A stretch of 64,000 nucleotides of DNA from Gracilaria domingensis (Eukaryota > Rhodophyta > Florideophyceae > Gracilariales > Gracilariaceae): assembly GCA_022539475.1 (NCBI GenBank), contig VCMS01000029.1:310001-374000 (forward strand), in the 5' to 3' direction. Both the position numbers and the translations under genes were made by a program. Below are positions 34,050 through 44,097 of the stretch, in pieces (the first letter of the stretch is position 1; every line of letters begins with the position of its first letter). Under the pieces are notes generated by a model, which searched no databases, was not told where the DNA came from, and saw only the letters and a list, made by a program, of their open reading frames with translations.

Positions 34050-34237
34050 GGTCACTGGGTGTTATATGACCAACTTCATTGAAAAATAGGTAAGTTTTTG
34101 TTTCACTGACATCCATGAGTGTGATTTTTTGAAATTTTTAAATTCTTCGAAAGTGCCATTACAGTTTATTGAAAGGCATCGATTTCATTTACCGCCGCAT
34201 GATGATTCAATGACAATAGGTTTTGCTAGGGTTCATC
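34050..34237 (+). repeat. about 175-bp dispersed repeat, copy 2 (inside gypsy C)
   Basis: Same sequence as 21853-22037 with several substitutions and small indels; it ends ggttttgctagggttca before the RNase H homology of gypsy C resumes (cgacagagcttcgcac). Together with copy 1 it defines a mobile short element. In this orientation it contains gtaagt near its start and ctag near its end. Confidence 0.7.
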
Positions 34238-34239
34238 GA

Positions 34240-35013
34240 CAGAGCTTCGCACTTTTCTGGGTCTCGTAGAGTTCTTCCGGCGGTTTATTAAGAACTTCTC
34301 GCTTCGGGCTGTGCTTCTTTCCCGTCTGACACAAAAACGAAATGGAGTACAAGCATGGGATTTGGCTTCGAAGAATGCTTTTGATGATCTTAAGAATGCT
34401 TTGACAACAGCTCCGATCCTACTTTCTCCCGATTGGTCGCTTCCTTTTCGGCTGCATATTGATGCCTCACAATTGGATGTGAGTGCAACTCTGACGCAGT
34501 TGGATGGGGAGGGTCGTGGGCGTGTAATTGTCTACATGTCCCGTAAGCTGAACCCTGCTGAACAGAACTATGCGAGCAACGGGATGGAATTACTTGCACT
34601 GGTTTTCTCGCTACAACGTTCTAATTGCTACCTGGAGGGTTCTTGTTTTGACATGCTGACAGATAACCAAGTCGTGCAAAAATTTTAGAAAATAAAGGAA
34701 CATTAACAGGAGAAAAGCACGGTGGCTCGACGTTCTGGTTATCTTTAATATTCGGGAACTGTGTTTGAAGCACGGAAGGATTTACGTTCTCGGAGATTCT
34801 TCGTCCAGAATCCAGGCGAACCCACACGTGCAGAATATATTTGCCTTCAGAGAATTCATCAAGCTTGAACAAACCATTGAAGATCACGAGAAACACCAAA
34901 CATTTGAACCGATCGCTAAGTCTCTTCGAGGACTATGGTCGCTGTCAGCAAAAGAGCAAAGAAGATTGGAGCATCTTTTGACTTCTTTTGAGTTGAAAGA
35001 ACCGAAGCTATAT
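34240..35013 (+). pseudogene. gypsy C RNase H region
   Basis: FLGLVEFFRRFIKNF-type connection (34255-34300), then frame 34311-34688: RLHIDASQLDVSATL (Asp), ASNGMELLALVFSL (Glu) and MLTDNQVVQKF (Asp), ending in TAG. A shifted segment 34765-35013 carries KHGRIYVLGDSSSR, the last RNase H Asp, and a spacer toward integrase. No integrase follows; the element is truncated here. Confidence 0.65.
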
Positions 35014-35392
35014 TAGACGTATTACGCAAAACCAGAATTCGTATGTTCTTCACTGAAAAATGACGAAGTAGAAATGAGAGCGATTTTCAGTTTCCGTTTC
35101 TCATGTCCCATAGAACCGGACATACGCTGGAGCACGCGTGAGCAATCAAAACGCTTCATCTTGATCGCTGCACATGACGCCGTCAGCCACACAAAGGGAT
35201 CAGACGTACAGAATCCAACGCCGTTGTCTTCGAAGCTGGCGTCGCATCTTTCAAAGTCTTTATCGCTACAGGATTTTACAGTCAGGATCAATTGCACTCC
35301 TTAACATGTCCTTTCTAAACTACAAACATGCTGCTCATAACGTGAGGCAGCAAGCTCTGCATAGATCTATCCTCGCAACAACGACGTTTTAA
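35014..35392. other. no recognisable gene
   Basis: Junction between gypsy C and Harbinger element B. No terminal repeat of the latter could be recognised by eye. Confidence 0.3.
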
Positions 35393-36345
35393 ATGGTTTT
35401 TGAACATCTTTGCGTCGAACAGTGTTTATCTCTTTCTCGCTTGCTCAAGAAAGATATTATTTGCCTCACGGATTTTGCTAGCCGGCACACTGTAGAGTAT
35501 GCCACCGATCGTAACAGATTTCTTTGTACACCTCTTCTCAGTACATGTGTTTTACTTGCGCGAGTGGCAACCGTTTTTCGTTGGCCAGATAAGGAGATTC
35601 TGTTTAGGAAACATGCATCTCATCTTAGTGAGATCTTCTCAGGAACAGTCGAGAGCTTCCTCGATCGCAATCAACATCTGGTATGCGCTCCTTTTGAGGC
35701 ACACTACATCTCTGAAAGAGTGGCGCAGTTTGTAACTGCTGTACAAGAGCAAAAAAACGCTCTTGACAACTGCGTTGGTTTCATCGATGGCACCAACATT
35801 GAAGTAGCACGTCCTTCTAACTATGGAATACAGAAAGTAGTACATAATGGACACAATAGAAGGCACTGTTTCAAATACCAAGCTGTTGCCACGCCGGACG
35901 GAATCATTCTGCACTTGTAAGGTCCCGTTGAAGAACGTCCCCATGATTGGATGCTCTATTGCCGCTCAGAAATGCAAACTATACTAGGAGAAACTCTCAT
36001 GGTCTCCGGAAGGCAGTATTGTATCTACGGAGATAGCGGGTATAACGAACTTGAGTATCTCGAAGTGCGGTCCTAAGTCTCAAATCTACGCGATGATCAG
36101 AAAGCATACAACACCGCCATGAGTGGTGCTAGGGTGACAGTAGAGTGGGTATTCAAAGAGCTGAAGCTTTACTGGAATTTAATGTATTTCCCACGCAAGC
36201 TGCGTGTCTTACAAGCAACTATTGGAAACTATTATATGGCCGCCGTTATTTGATGAACGTTCGGTACTGCCTATACGGCAACCAAGTTTCCCGTTACTTC
36301 AACTGTCCGCCGCCCTCTCTCAACGAATATCTGTCTCACCGCTAG
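35393..36345 (+). pseudogene. PIF/Harbinger transposase (element B)
   Basis: DDE_Tnp_4-type transposase. All catalytic positions are visible: CVGFIDGTNIEVARP (first Asp), YCIYGDSGYNELEYL (second Asp) and RVTVEWVFKELKLYW (Glu). The C-terminus reads NQVSRYFNCPPPSLNEYLSH. The frame starting at 35393 is broken by TAA after GIILHL (35918-35920) and another TAA near 36074. A frameshift about 36240 brings in the last segment, which ends at the TAG of 36343-36345. The partner ORF on the minus strand ends 26 bp inside this gene's end. With intact triad but broken frame it was active not very long ago. Confidence 0.75.
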
Positions 36346-37369
36346 ATCCGAAAAGGAGCTTTACGAAGCGGCGAGCGTAAGTCCGCAGGGAGCGAAGGCG
36401 AGCGACGAGCGAAGCTTCGCAAAGCTCCTTTGAGGATCCGGACCCATCACCTTTATCATCTTCAGATGACCGCGAACGGGCTATGTTACCACTTGAGACG
36501 TTCGGCTGAAACATATTAAGAAGGAGCTTAAACTTCTCCAATTCGAGGCAGTTAGACGCCTCCCGTTCTTCTTTCCTCTCCTGGCCATCCGTTTCTTTCT
36601 CTTCTTTCTCGTGAATAAACCTTTCCTTTTCCTTTGCCAAACGTTCTGACTCCAAATCGTGGCGACGTGCTTCACTCTTTTCCAGAGCCGCCGTGAATAT
36701 CTCTGTGTCGTCGTCAAAGAGAAGATTGGTAAAATTTCGTCTCGCGTTCTTTGCACTACCTCGCAGAGTAGAGCCGTTAACTTCTTTTTCATTGTTCTCT
36801 TCAGCTTCTTTTCTCTTTGTAGCTCTCTCTCTGATCACAGCTCCCGACCTTTCCTTCTCGTTCTCTTTTTCGATGTGTTTTTTTCTCTTTTCTGCTTTCT
36901 GTCGCTCAAGATCATCGCGTGCTTTTTCCATGGAACTAAGAAATTTCTCTAACTCTCCAATCTCCCCACCAACACCACTAAGATTCTGCTCAGAAGCATT
37001 TTTCTCGTCATATCTACATTGCAAGCGCTTTTATCCGCCTTGCAAAGACTTCCAGGTTAATGCAGTTGACAGTTTCTTTGTAGCGTTTGCTTTGCTGCAA
37101 GCAATTTCAAAACGTTTTCTAGTTTCGCCGTTTGGCGCTACGTGCGCTTTCGCTGCCGCAATTTTTCTTACTATTAAGAGATCGTGTGCGGCTGTAAATT
37201 GCGATCGCCTTCCTGCTTTACCCTCCTTGGGTGTGCTTGACTTAGGTTGTTTTGACGTGGTTTGCGAGACTGTCGGTTGAGAAGTCGTCGGTATCGTGGC
37301 TTGGTTAGTGATGAAAGATGCAGAAGATGGAATCGATGCCGATTTCATGATGGAAAGCTTTGGAATCAC
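36320..37369 (-). pseudogene. Myb/SANT (trihelix)-like accessory protein of Harbinger B
   Basis: One frame from 37369 to 36320 with a single TAA at 37031-37033. Ser/Thr/Pro-rich start, then a Myb/SANT-like trihelix domain: AGRRSQFTAAHDLLIVRKIA ... KRFEIACSKAN ... LTWKSLQ, the TAA lying in the expected [RK]-Y-K-x-L helix. A long charged coiled coil follows (EKARDDLERQKAEKRKKHIE and later KEKERFIHEKEEKE) and a hydrophobic LEKFKLLLNMFQ. This is the classical second ORF of PIF/Harbinger transposons, which brings the transposase to the DNA ends. The partner transposase is convergent at 35393-36345. Confidence 0.7.
36350..36430. terminator. long hairpin between convergent Harbinger B genes
   Basis: aaaggagctttacgaagc (about 36352) and gcttcgcaaagctccttt (about 36414) are inverted with one mismatch over 18 bases, around a GC-rich gcgagcg centre. 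It sits exactly where the transposase and the Myb-like ORF converge. Termination is a guess from position; it also encodes the tail of the minus-strand ORF. Confidence 0.4.
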
Positions 37370-37559
37370 GTGAGGTTTTCTTCAAGTGGCGTGTGTGACG
37401 CGCTTGTGAGGCCGCATCAGCTAATCAATGCAGAATGTTATTGCCCATACCACTTCACTAATATGTCCGTTTTCAGCAATGTTCGTCATGGCGTCTGCAA
37501 TGATTCTGCATTACGTTTCACATCTGCAATACGTGCATCAATTTCGTTCCTCACGAATT

Positions 37560-37831
37560 GCAGAATTTGAATTGCGTAATCTGTCTATTACGAAAGGAAG
37601 CTTTGCATTCCGGCTCACGCACGACGAGCGGTTCTCGAATTGGCACATGATGAGGGTACAGCTGGTCATTTTTCATTCACCAAAACGCTCGGTCGCCTGG
37701 GTCACCTTCATTGGAGACACAAGACGAAGAATTTCAAAAGTTACTGCAATGGGTGTTTGACTTTTCAAAAGAACAAAGACTCGCATGGGATTTCTTCTGG
37801 AACGCCAACATCACTGCCCATTCCTACATGA
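37560..37831 (+). pseudogene. Ty3/gypsy integrase zinc-binding fragment
   Basis: A His-His-Cys-Cys module typical of the gypsy integrase N-terminus: LAHDEGTAGHFSFTKTLGRL, then YCNGCLTFQKNKDSH. It resembles the same region of gypsy B. Only this short piece is present; the catalytic core does not follow, so it is debris. Confidence 0.6.
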
Positions 37832-37869
37832 GGAACATTGATGAAAGACAGTCTCATTTATGACGCTGA

Positions 37870-38091
37870 GTGGCAACTGACACGAGAATTTTGGATAAAG
37901 ATGGCACTCTCAAAAGGGCTTTTCGTGAATATATTGTGAATCATGGACGATTAACTCATCTACATTACTTTGAGGGTGAGAATTTCTTTTTCGGGGATGA
38001 TAATGACGCACCAGGTATGCAAGTGAGGGTTCGTGAGAAAGCAGTAAAAATTGCAAGTGTCACGTACATGAACAGAGACCCAAGCAGTGAG
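37870..38091 (+). other. ORF fragment, function unknown
   Basis: The first half of an open frame 37870-38268 (ATDTRILDKDGTLKRAFREY, FEGENFFFGDDNDAPGMQVR) is protein-like but not recognised; the second half is the non-coding leader of a retroelement. It lies directly left of a primer-binding site, so it may be LTR sequence with a chance ORF. Confidence 0.3.
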
Positions 38092-38370
38092 TGGTATCAG
38101 CAGCCCTGTGTGCCAGTTTCACAGAGAGAGAACGGAAAACGCGAGCAGGCCATCTATCGATATAGGTGCGTTGGTGATGTACACTCCACAGAAGCGTGCA
38201 GGTATCGCGTAGACAGCCCAAAGTGGACAAAGACGGAAGAACAGACAGCAAGTAAAATAGAACCTTAATAAAGAAAGGTACAGTAGCTACAACAAGACTG
38301 AGGACGTTGGTCATCTTCCGTTTCGAGCAATTGCAAGTGAACCAGTCTGCTAAAAGCTGGAGCCATTTCT
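38092..38370 (+). promoter_or_regulatory. primer-binding site and leader of a fourth gypsy element (D)
   Basis: tggtatcag at 38092-38100 complements the 3' end of initiator tRNA-Met. The following 270 bp match the leader of gypsy C at 30154-30420. No Gag follows: the element is cut soon after its leader, and DIRS-like sequence starts by about 38840. Confidence 0.55.
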
Positions 38371-39099
38371 ACACATCTGTCGAAGACGAACAGCGGCGAT
38401 AAACTTCGCATCGTCCTACATCTTCACCATGCTCTGAACACCAACTTGAACTAAGAGCTGAGAAAACCTGAACTTAAAAAATTGCTGTAGTCATCAGCAT
38501 TCCACTTGAAGCAAATGGCAAAAACCAACCCTGACGAACTTAGATGTATCATGATGAAAGGAAAACAGTATCAGCCAAGCCTGCTTGACTACATTGCATA
38601 GAACAACCTACAAGCCTTAATCATCTCTTCAATGGACTGGAACCTACACTGTACCATGCACGAGCTCTCCCACATAAACCAGCAAATTACCTGCTCCAGA
38701 CGACCCAGCTCCAGCAAAGAAGAGCACGCCACTTCCTTCAGTCGATGATTTCTTAAAAACCGACAACGAAACTGGAGAGCCCCCGCGCAAGAAAATAAAA
38801 GAACGAACAATGTGCTGAATCTTTATTGTTGATGACTCTGGTAAGAACATCCGAAAGCGAAAGCACCTAAGGGTCTACCCGGGAAAAGAAACGACGCTCC
38901 CAACTACAGCCGTGAAGGAGTTGCTATGATGCGATATCCCGCAAGATCTCACGGTGAGCGAAGAAAACCTCATGGCAGCGATGTCGAAAGCCAAATAGAA
39001 GCGTGGCCCAGACGGAGAGCCCCTAGGCCTATAATGAAAAACACAGTGAATAGCCAGATCAGTACACATGATGTTGCTTCAGCACAATACTATGCACTA

Positions 39100-39370
39100 A
39101 GAGATCTAATCAAGCCTCGGACCAGAAGTTTGCCTGCGTCGACTGGCTGCTCTGATCTCAGTGTCCAACATGGAGTGAAACATGGGCGAAAAAAGATCGC
39201 AAGCCTGGAAGACACATGCGCCCATCCTCGAGTGACAACCCTCATTAAGAAACCTTCTACCAGACATCCAAACAAAGCTGGCACGACAGTATGCTCAAGT
39301 ACTTTCAGCCTCAAACGCATTCCGCTCTCAGCGCCAGAAACAAAACAGATCACCAAGAAATTCGAAAACG
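39100..39370 (+). pseudogene. DIRS-like Gag fragment (copy B)
   Basis: After several stops, one frame gives LLPDIQTKLARQYAQVL and SASNAFRSQRQK, matching LLPDIENRLNSQF and INAFKSTRNKS of copy A. The rest of the Gag is unrecognisable. Confidence 0.45.
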
Positions 39371-40079
39371 AAAAACAACCAAAAGAAATCGAAGACCAGT
39401 AGCAACCAACAACAGGGCAGAAGACACAAACCGCTACAAACACGAAATCAAAGCAGTAAACCACCTATTCAACGGACCCTGCCCACAGATCAATTGCTCT
39501 TCATTCCCCTTAGCCGTTTCTGCCCCGGCGTCGATTTCCATCAGCAGAGTTCTCAGATCGTGGGAAGCAGAAACAAGGGCTTGCTTAAGTCGGAAAAAAC
39601 TGCCTCCAAGCCGATACACATCCAGAAAACCATCAAAACCACTAAAAAAAGCAAGAACGGTGCAGTGCAACCCAGTAGAGCAAACATTCTTAGATTATTG
39701 GACGTATCTGGCACTACTGCTTACGAATTCAACAAGAGGAAGCCTTAAACTTCTTTGCCCAGAAAATCTTGACCTACTTCATCCTCCGGCCATAACAAAC
39801 AAGATCACATGCCCTACCTTCATACCGAACGGTCAAAACGCCATTTTTGATAAGTCGCACTGCACCCTGACGCTCGTCCCAAAGCCAGGTATTCGCCAGC
39901 CACATATCCGCCCGCAAGGAGGGCGGCTCCCAAATGTCTCGGATCAACAGTAGAATACATCAAAGGGCCCCAGAAGGCAAACGATTCAGGCATGCTGAAC
40001 TGGTCCAACGAAGCCGAAGAACCAGAATCATACTCGCGTCTAACAGATCGCATCGCGATGGTAATCTTTGCCGTCACAA

Positions 40080-40610
40080 AATCAGAATTGCGGCAAAGGC
40101 TAATAAGCTGGCGTTGGTATCAAAACGCAAACCTTCTCGAGCCACCTCACTGAGCTACCAACTCCGCACGCTTTCCAGAGTCTATCAGTTAGGAAAACGA
40201 AGGCTCTCAGCATTCGTTTTCGACCACTCCAATATGTTTCACAACATATCCCTTTCACCCCACTGTCAAAAATCTTCCCACTACAAGCCGTTTCATTTAG
40301 AAACCTACCTGAGCAGCTGCAACGACAAATAGGAAAACCTCCGAGGAGGAAGCCACGTCAATGCAACCGAATGAGGCCCCTCCGAAGAACGATACAAATG
40401 GGATACAAGTGGGACGTGTATATCGCCCACTCTTTAGCTTCAGCGATGTTCCAAAGCTACTTACAATTCTTGCTCCACCACCCACTCTGCCCCAGCACCA
40501 AACCAAAGTTCAAAAATCTAGGAAAAGTCACACACGGAAACCAATTTGAGGACGGCTGCGCCCTGTTATGCCACATCATCGACGATTCCGGCATCATTTG
40601 TTCGAACTAG
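40080..40610 (+). pseudogene. DIRS-like reverse transcriptase fragments (copy B)
   Basis: Frame pieces: VTKSELRQRLISW near 40070, FVFDHSNMFHNISLSPH near 40220 (matching YFDIQNMFHNIRLP of copy A), GYKWDVYIAHSLASAMF near 40395, and CHIIDDSGIICSN near 40580 for the active site. Frameshifts separate them all. Confidence 0.6.
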
Positions 40611-40990
40611 AAGCCACCAGAAGTCACGGCCTTCCAGAATTTCATATATCGCCGCTTCGAACTGAAAAGCATACCAATCAAAGTAGGAAAGTCTGCCACA
40701 ATCAAGGAAATATCTCAAGACGACATCACCTTCTTAACCTGGCGAATCAACTAGAAAGAGAGACACGCACGGCCATACCGAGAGAAAGAGATTAAAACCA
40801 TTGTGATAGCCAACTAAGTCGCCACTAGATAAGCCATTGAAACTGAACCCCTGCGAAAAGTAACCAGGAAGTTGGTTTGGTTCGCCCTAAGGCAAAGAAA
40901 ATTGCTGTCTGTTCTTTTCAATGTGTACCGAATCACTGAGACCCAAGGACCAGCCTCCGCAGGGAATCAAAACCTTCATAATATGCCAAA

Positions 40991-41512
40991 GTGGAGCTGA
41001 AGTACTTTGGGTCCTTGCTGCCGAAGGCCATTGTCTCATCCTTCAAACCATTCGCGGATGTTGTCATCTACTTCGACGCATCCCCAATTGCAGGACACGT
41101 TGTATTCAAAAGAGAAAAAACAGGTCTCATCAATTCCATTTGCTTGCAAGCGGACGAGCAGAAACGAGAGACAAAAATGGGAAACTTAGTCAGAAGCGCG
41201 GACTGGGCTACTGCTTTTGCACACAGGTGGCGAAAGGATGCGCATATCCACGAGCTCGGAGCAACCACCGTGTACCTTGCGCTGGAAGGGATTGCATCAA
41301 CTGGAATCCATGACATGAGAGTCATGATTTTTTCGGACATTCTGGTCACAGTTTACGCCCCGAGAACAGGGCGATCGTCCTCGAAAGCACTCGCCTTACC
41401 TTGCTGTCGCTTCGGTGCACTTGGCATCGCGCACGGAACTAGTCCTTCTGTATTCCACATACAGTCCGTCTTAAATTCCGCCGATAATACACCAGGAGTA
41501 CTTCTAACCTAA
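40991..41512 (+). pseudogene. DIRS-like RNase H (copy B)
   Basis: 174 codons without a stop. Acidic residues are visible in VVIYFDASPIAG (Asp), HELGATTVYLAL (the catalytic Glu of copy A's ILEATT is Gly here) and MIFSDILVTVY (Asp). The end ALPCCRFGALGIAHG aligns with copy A across copy A's TGA. Likely inactive because of the Glu-to-Gly change. Confidence 0.6.
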
Positions 41513-41522
41513 GCGGAAGAAC

Positions 41523-42338
41523 ATGCCAAAAATGGCGCCCCCATCGAAGGCCGTAAGACTGTGGGTCTCAATGCAGACACACAAAAGAAAGCTGAACAGA
41601 GCACATGTGAACCGATCGAGCCACCCAAACTCGCGATATAGGCGCTGTTCCGTCACGGCGAACTCCCGTGCGCCCACAAGGCAAAACAGGATGAATCCAG
41701 ACATCACAAACTTAACCGCTAGCAGCTCTTGTCTCCTCCAAGTGACCATACAGACTTGCTTTCGAACCTTCATTAGACAACACACTCTGCTCAGTGCCAG
41801 CATGAAACGTACTACAGTGCAGATGTACGTAACCGCCATCGAGAGCTCTCAAAGAAATATCGTCACAAAACCGCCTGCAGACGAGCTTCTAGAGCTCGCC
41901 ATCTTGGAACATAAAGAAGAAAAGTACCAAATCAGCACAACGGCCGGCACCAAGCAGAAAATGCATAACGTTTTCTGTGCACTACATGCGATGATATCGC
42001 GATCGCAGAACAAACTTGGAAGCTCTCAAAGAGCTCTAGAAGGCTGTGCAAAGCTGTACCATACGCAAGTTTCTGCCCCATTGACCTTAAATATGGCAAA
42101 CATCTTAGCAGTCGCAATTCTGTACAAAAACACGCCACAGGCCGCTCTAGCCATCACAGTTGCCTTTGACGGGTACTTGGGCATAACGGAAGTTCTCTCT
42201 CTTACATGGAATCTTGTCGGTCTTCCCAGTGACTCTTGTCTCAGCAGTTTTGGAGCGAAATTGGAGGGCCTGTGTATAAGAAACACAAGAACGGGCCCCT
42301 ATCAATTTTTCCTGCTCCGAAAGTCCACAAACATATAA
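41523..42338 (+). pseudogene. DIRS-like tyrosine recombinase, truncated (copy B)
   Basis: Open for 271 codons. The N-terminal SAM-like part (KRTTVQMYVTAIESSQRN) and core start are present, but the first catalytic Arg of copy A (LRAREVL) reads GITEVL here. The frame ends at 42338 in GPYQFFLLRKSTN, before the HxxR and Tyr boxes. A different sequence (Gag-like gene, minus strand) starts at this point, so the 3' end has been lost at a junction. Confidence 0.6.
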
Positions 42339-42976
42339 TTCTTGCGAGCCTTTAAGCGAGGATCTTTTTCACTCGGGCGTGCGGTCTTCGACTTCCCCGG
42401 CCTCTGCAGTACTTGCTTGGGCGGTGGAAGCGCACTTGATGCTCCATAGGAACCCAGGGCTTTCCCTCCAGCAACGAAAGACTTGACGAGACCCTTGAGG
42501 GCTTCATAACTGTCAGCTCCGCGAAAGATCACAAACTGAGCCAGATCCGCATATTCCATAGCAGTATTACAGAAAAGGCAAAACTTCGCTTTCTCATTGA
42601 ACCCTGTGAACTCAAAGCAGGCGTCCATCTTCGTCAAGAACCCCAAAAGGTCCCCGTAGTCTAGAAGAGCAGTGACGGCACAACGAATCTGCTCCTCCGG
42701 TTCCTCAGCAGCCCCAAAGTGGTCAATGAGGGCTTGCTTCACTCCCTCGTAATCACGAGCCTCGCTCGTCAGAGACCCATTCATGGCATAGGTGTCGTAA
42801 TAAAAGTCGAAAGCTTCTCCTTCCAAATAACCAAGAAGCTTCAGAGCTCTTTCAGCGTCATCCATGCCAGAAGTAGCAACATTCTCGAAATAGAACAGGA
42901 ACTTCCTGATATCCCTGGAAGAACGGTTGAATGACATAATAGCGTCACGCGGCACGTGGACCTGCTGGGGTACCAT
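42302..42976 (-). CDS. retroelement Gag-like protein
   Basis: 225 residues from the ATG at 42976 (the frame is open to 43204, but the added N-terminus is hydrophobic and lies over a tandem repeat). The core is MSFNRSSRDIRKFLFYFENV, MDDAERALKLLGYLEGEAFD, VKQALIDHFGAAEEPEEQIR and KAKFCLFCNTAMEYADLAQF: an all-helical capsid-like Gag domain with the E-G-x-A element. The last dozen residues read into the DIRS-like recombinase sequence of the opposite strand, so the original C-terminus is replaced. No zinc knuckle, protease or RT follows. The frame is intact, and it could be an orphan Gag. Assignment is by pattern, not by search. Confidence 0.5.
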   Translation of the reverse strand: MVPQQVHVPRDAIMSFNRSSRDIRKFLFYFENVATSGMDDAERALKLLGYLEGEAFDFYYDTYAMNGSLTSEARDYEGVKQALIDHFGAAEEPEEQIRCAVTALLDYGDLLGFLTKMDACFEFTGFNEKAKFCLFCNTAMEYADLAQFVIFRGADSYEALKGLVKSFVAGGKALGSYGASSALPPPKQVLQRPGKSKTARPSEKDPRLKARKNYMFVDFRSRKN

Positions 42977-43101
42977 GTGGACGTCATTTTCGAACGGAAT
43001 GACGCGGGTGCTGACAAACCCAACGGAAGTACCAGGGGGTACCGGCCAAATTAATGGCACTGTGTAGATGTGCACAATAAAATAAACAACAAATAAGAAA
43101 A

Positions 43102-43275
43102 CGGCTAAAGCCGACGCCAACTCCAGACGAGGACTCGAAATAATTTGGCTAAAACCTGAGTCGAACTTCAGACACAGATTCGAATCCAAACGGCTAAAGC
43201 CCACGCCAACTCCAGACGAGGACTCGAAATAATTCGGCTAAAGCTTGTGCCAAACTTCAGACACAAGCTCGAAAG
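43102..43275. repeat. tandem repeat, 89-bp period
   Basis: cggctaaagc starts at 43102 and again at 43191; both units continue with cacgccaactccagacgag and gactcgaaataat. Each unit is itself two diverged halves of about 45 bp (ggcta-aa...cttcagacac...ttcgaa). It lies just upstream of the Gag-like gene, in its probable leader or LTR. Confidence 0.7.
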
Positions 43276-44097
43276 CACTTAAGTGAAAATTGGGAGCCAA
43301 TCCCGAAACGTAGGCAAAAAGGTTTGATAAAAGAAAAGAAAGGGGGGAAGGCCAGAACCACCAAATGGCCAAAGGGGGTAGTAGTGAAGGGAAGCCCACC
43401 ACAATGAAGAGAAGAAGAAAGCAAGGATTGAAGGGGAGGTTGACAAGCAGGTGTTGCTCTTTTATGTGGGGGAGTTGTGGGTGGCGGGTGGTTGGAGAGG
43501 ACTGAGGAAGGGTCAACTCGAATGCCACCCTGCTCATATAGACGATTGATACCCTCGATTCTAGTTCTTTTTCGAGGGTAGCAAATCGTAGAAACCGTTT
43601 CTACGCATTTCAAATTTCTACTCTATCGCAAGAATAATTCTAGACATTTTTTCGCCTTATTAGGGCCTTACTAGTTCCTCCTCCGAGGTCCGTATCCATT
43701 AACTCTCATATCAGTACTTGTCCGAAGATTCTAGAAGGTCTGCAGTCCCGACACATGTCACCGGATACATTCTAGAGACTTTTGCAACGCGCAAGTATAG
43801 ACTCAGGACTGACATAAACTTAAGACTTATACTCAAATTTTGGCGATATTTTTGGAGATTCGCCCAGTTGCTTACCGATTTTTTTTGTAACTCGTGGCGT
43901 CGCCCGCCACATCCCGAGATTATTACAAAATTCCATTATTTTCTCAATTACTGCGCCGACATCACCAGTTCCCTCAGTCACACGAGCTGTACGAGGTACG
44001 TGACATCATGTCACTCTCAGTCATCGTGAGACCTTGAGTGTATATTAGTAGTCAGCTTTGCACTCGCCCTTCACTTCGAAGTCCATCGTTCTCGCCA
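43276..44097. other. no recognisable gene; possible LTR/leader sequence
   Basis: Contains a run of short frames on both strands that cancel each other. Nothing recognisable. Confidence 0.3.

Larger units (their letters stand above)
30145..35013 (+). mobile_element. Ty3/gypsy retrotransposon C, nested insertions
   Basis: Primer-binding site and leader (30145-30420), Gag, protease and the start of RT (to about 32200) are followed by a foreign block of about 2 kb (pogo fragment on the minus strand, oligomeric repeat, 175-bp repeat). RNase H remains then follow from 34240 to 35013. The RT catalytic core is missing. Family is the same as gypsy B. Confidence 0.65.
38840..42338 (+). mobile_element. 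DIRS-like tyrosine-recombinase retroelement, copy B (decayed)
   Basis: Gag-like fragment (39240-39350), RT fragments (40080-40610), RNase H (40991-41512) and recombinase (41523-42338) in the same order as copy A, but more decayed and truncated on the right inside the recombinase. There a Gag-like gene on the other strand begins. The left edge is uncertain. Confidence 0.6.

Noticed and set aside
36659..37280. Plus-strand frames up to 195 codons, Phe/Ser-rich
   Set aside because: Antisense of the charged coiled coil of the Harbinger B accessory protein.
43238..43613. Minus-strand frames of 99 and 118 codons, Pro/Leu/Phe-rich
   Set aside because: They overlap each other in different frames in purine-rich spacer and show no domain.
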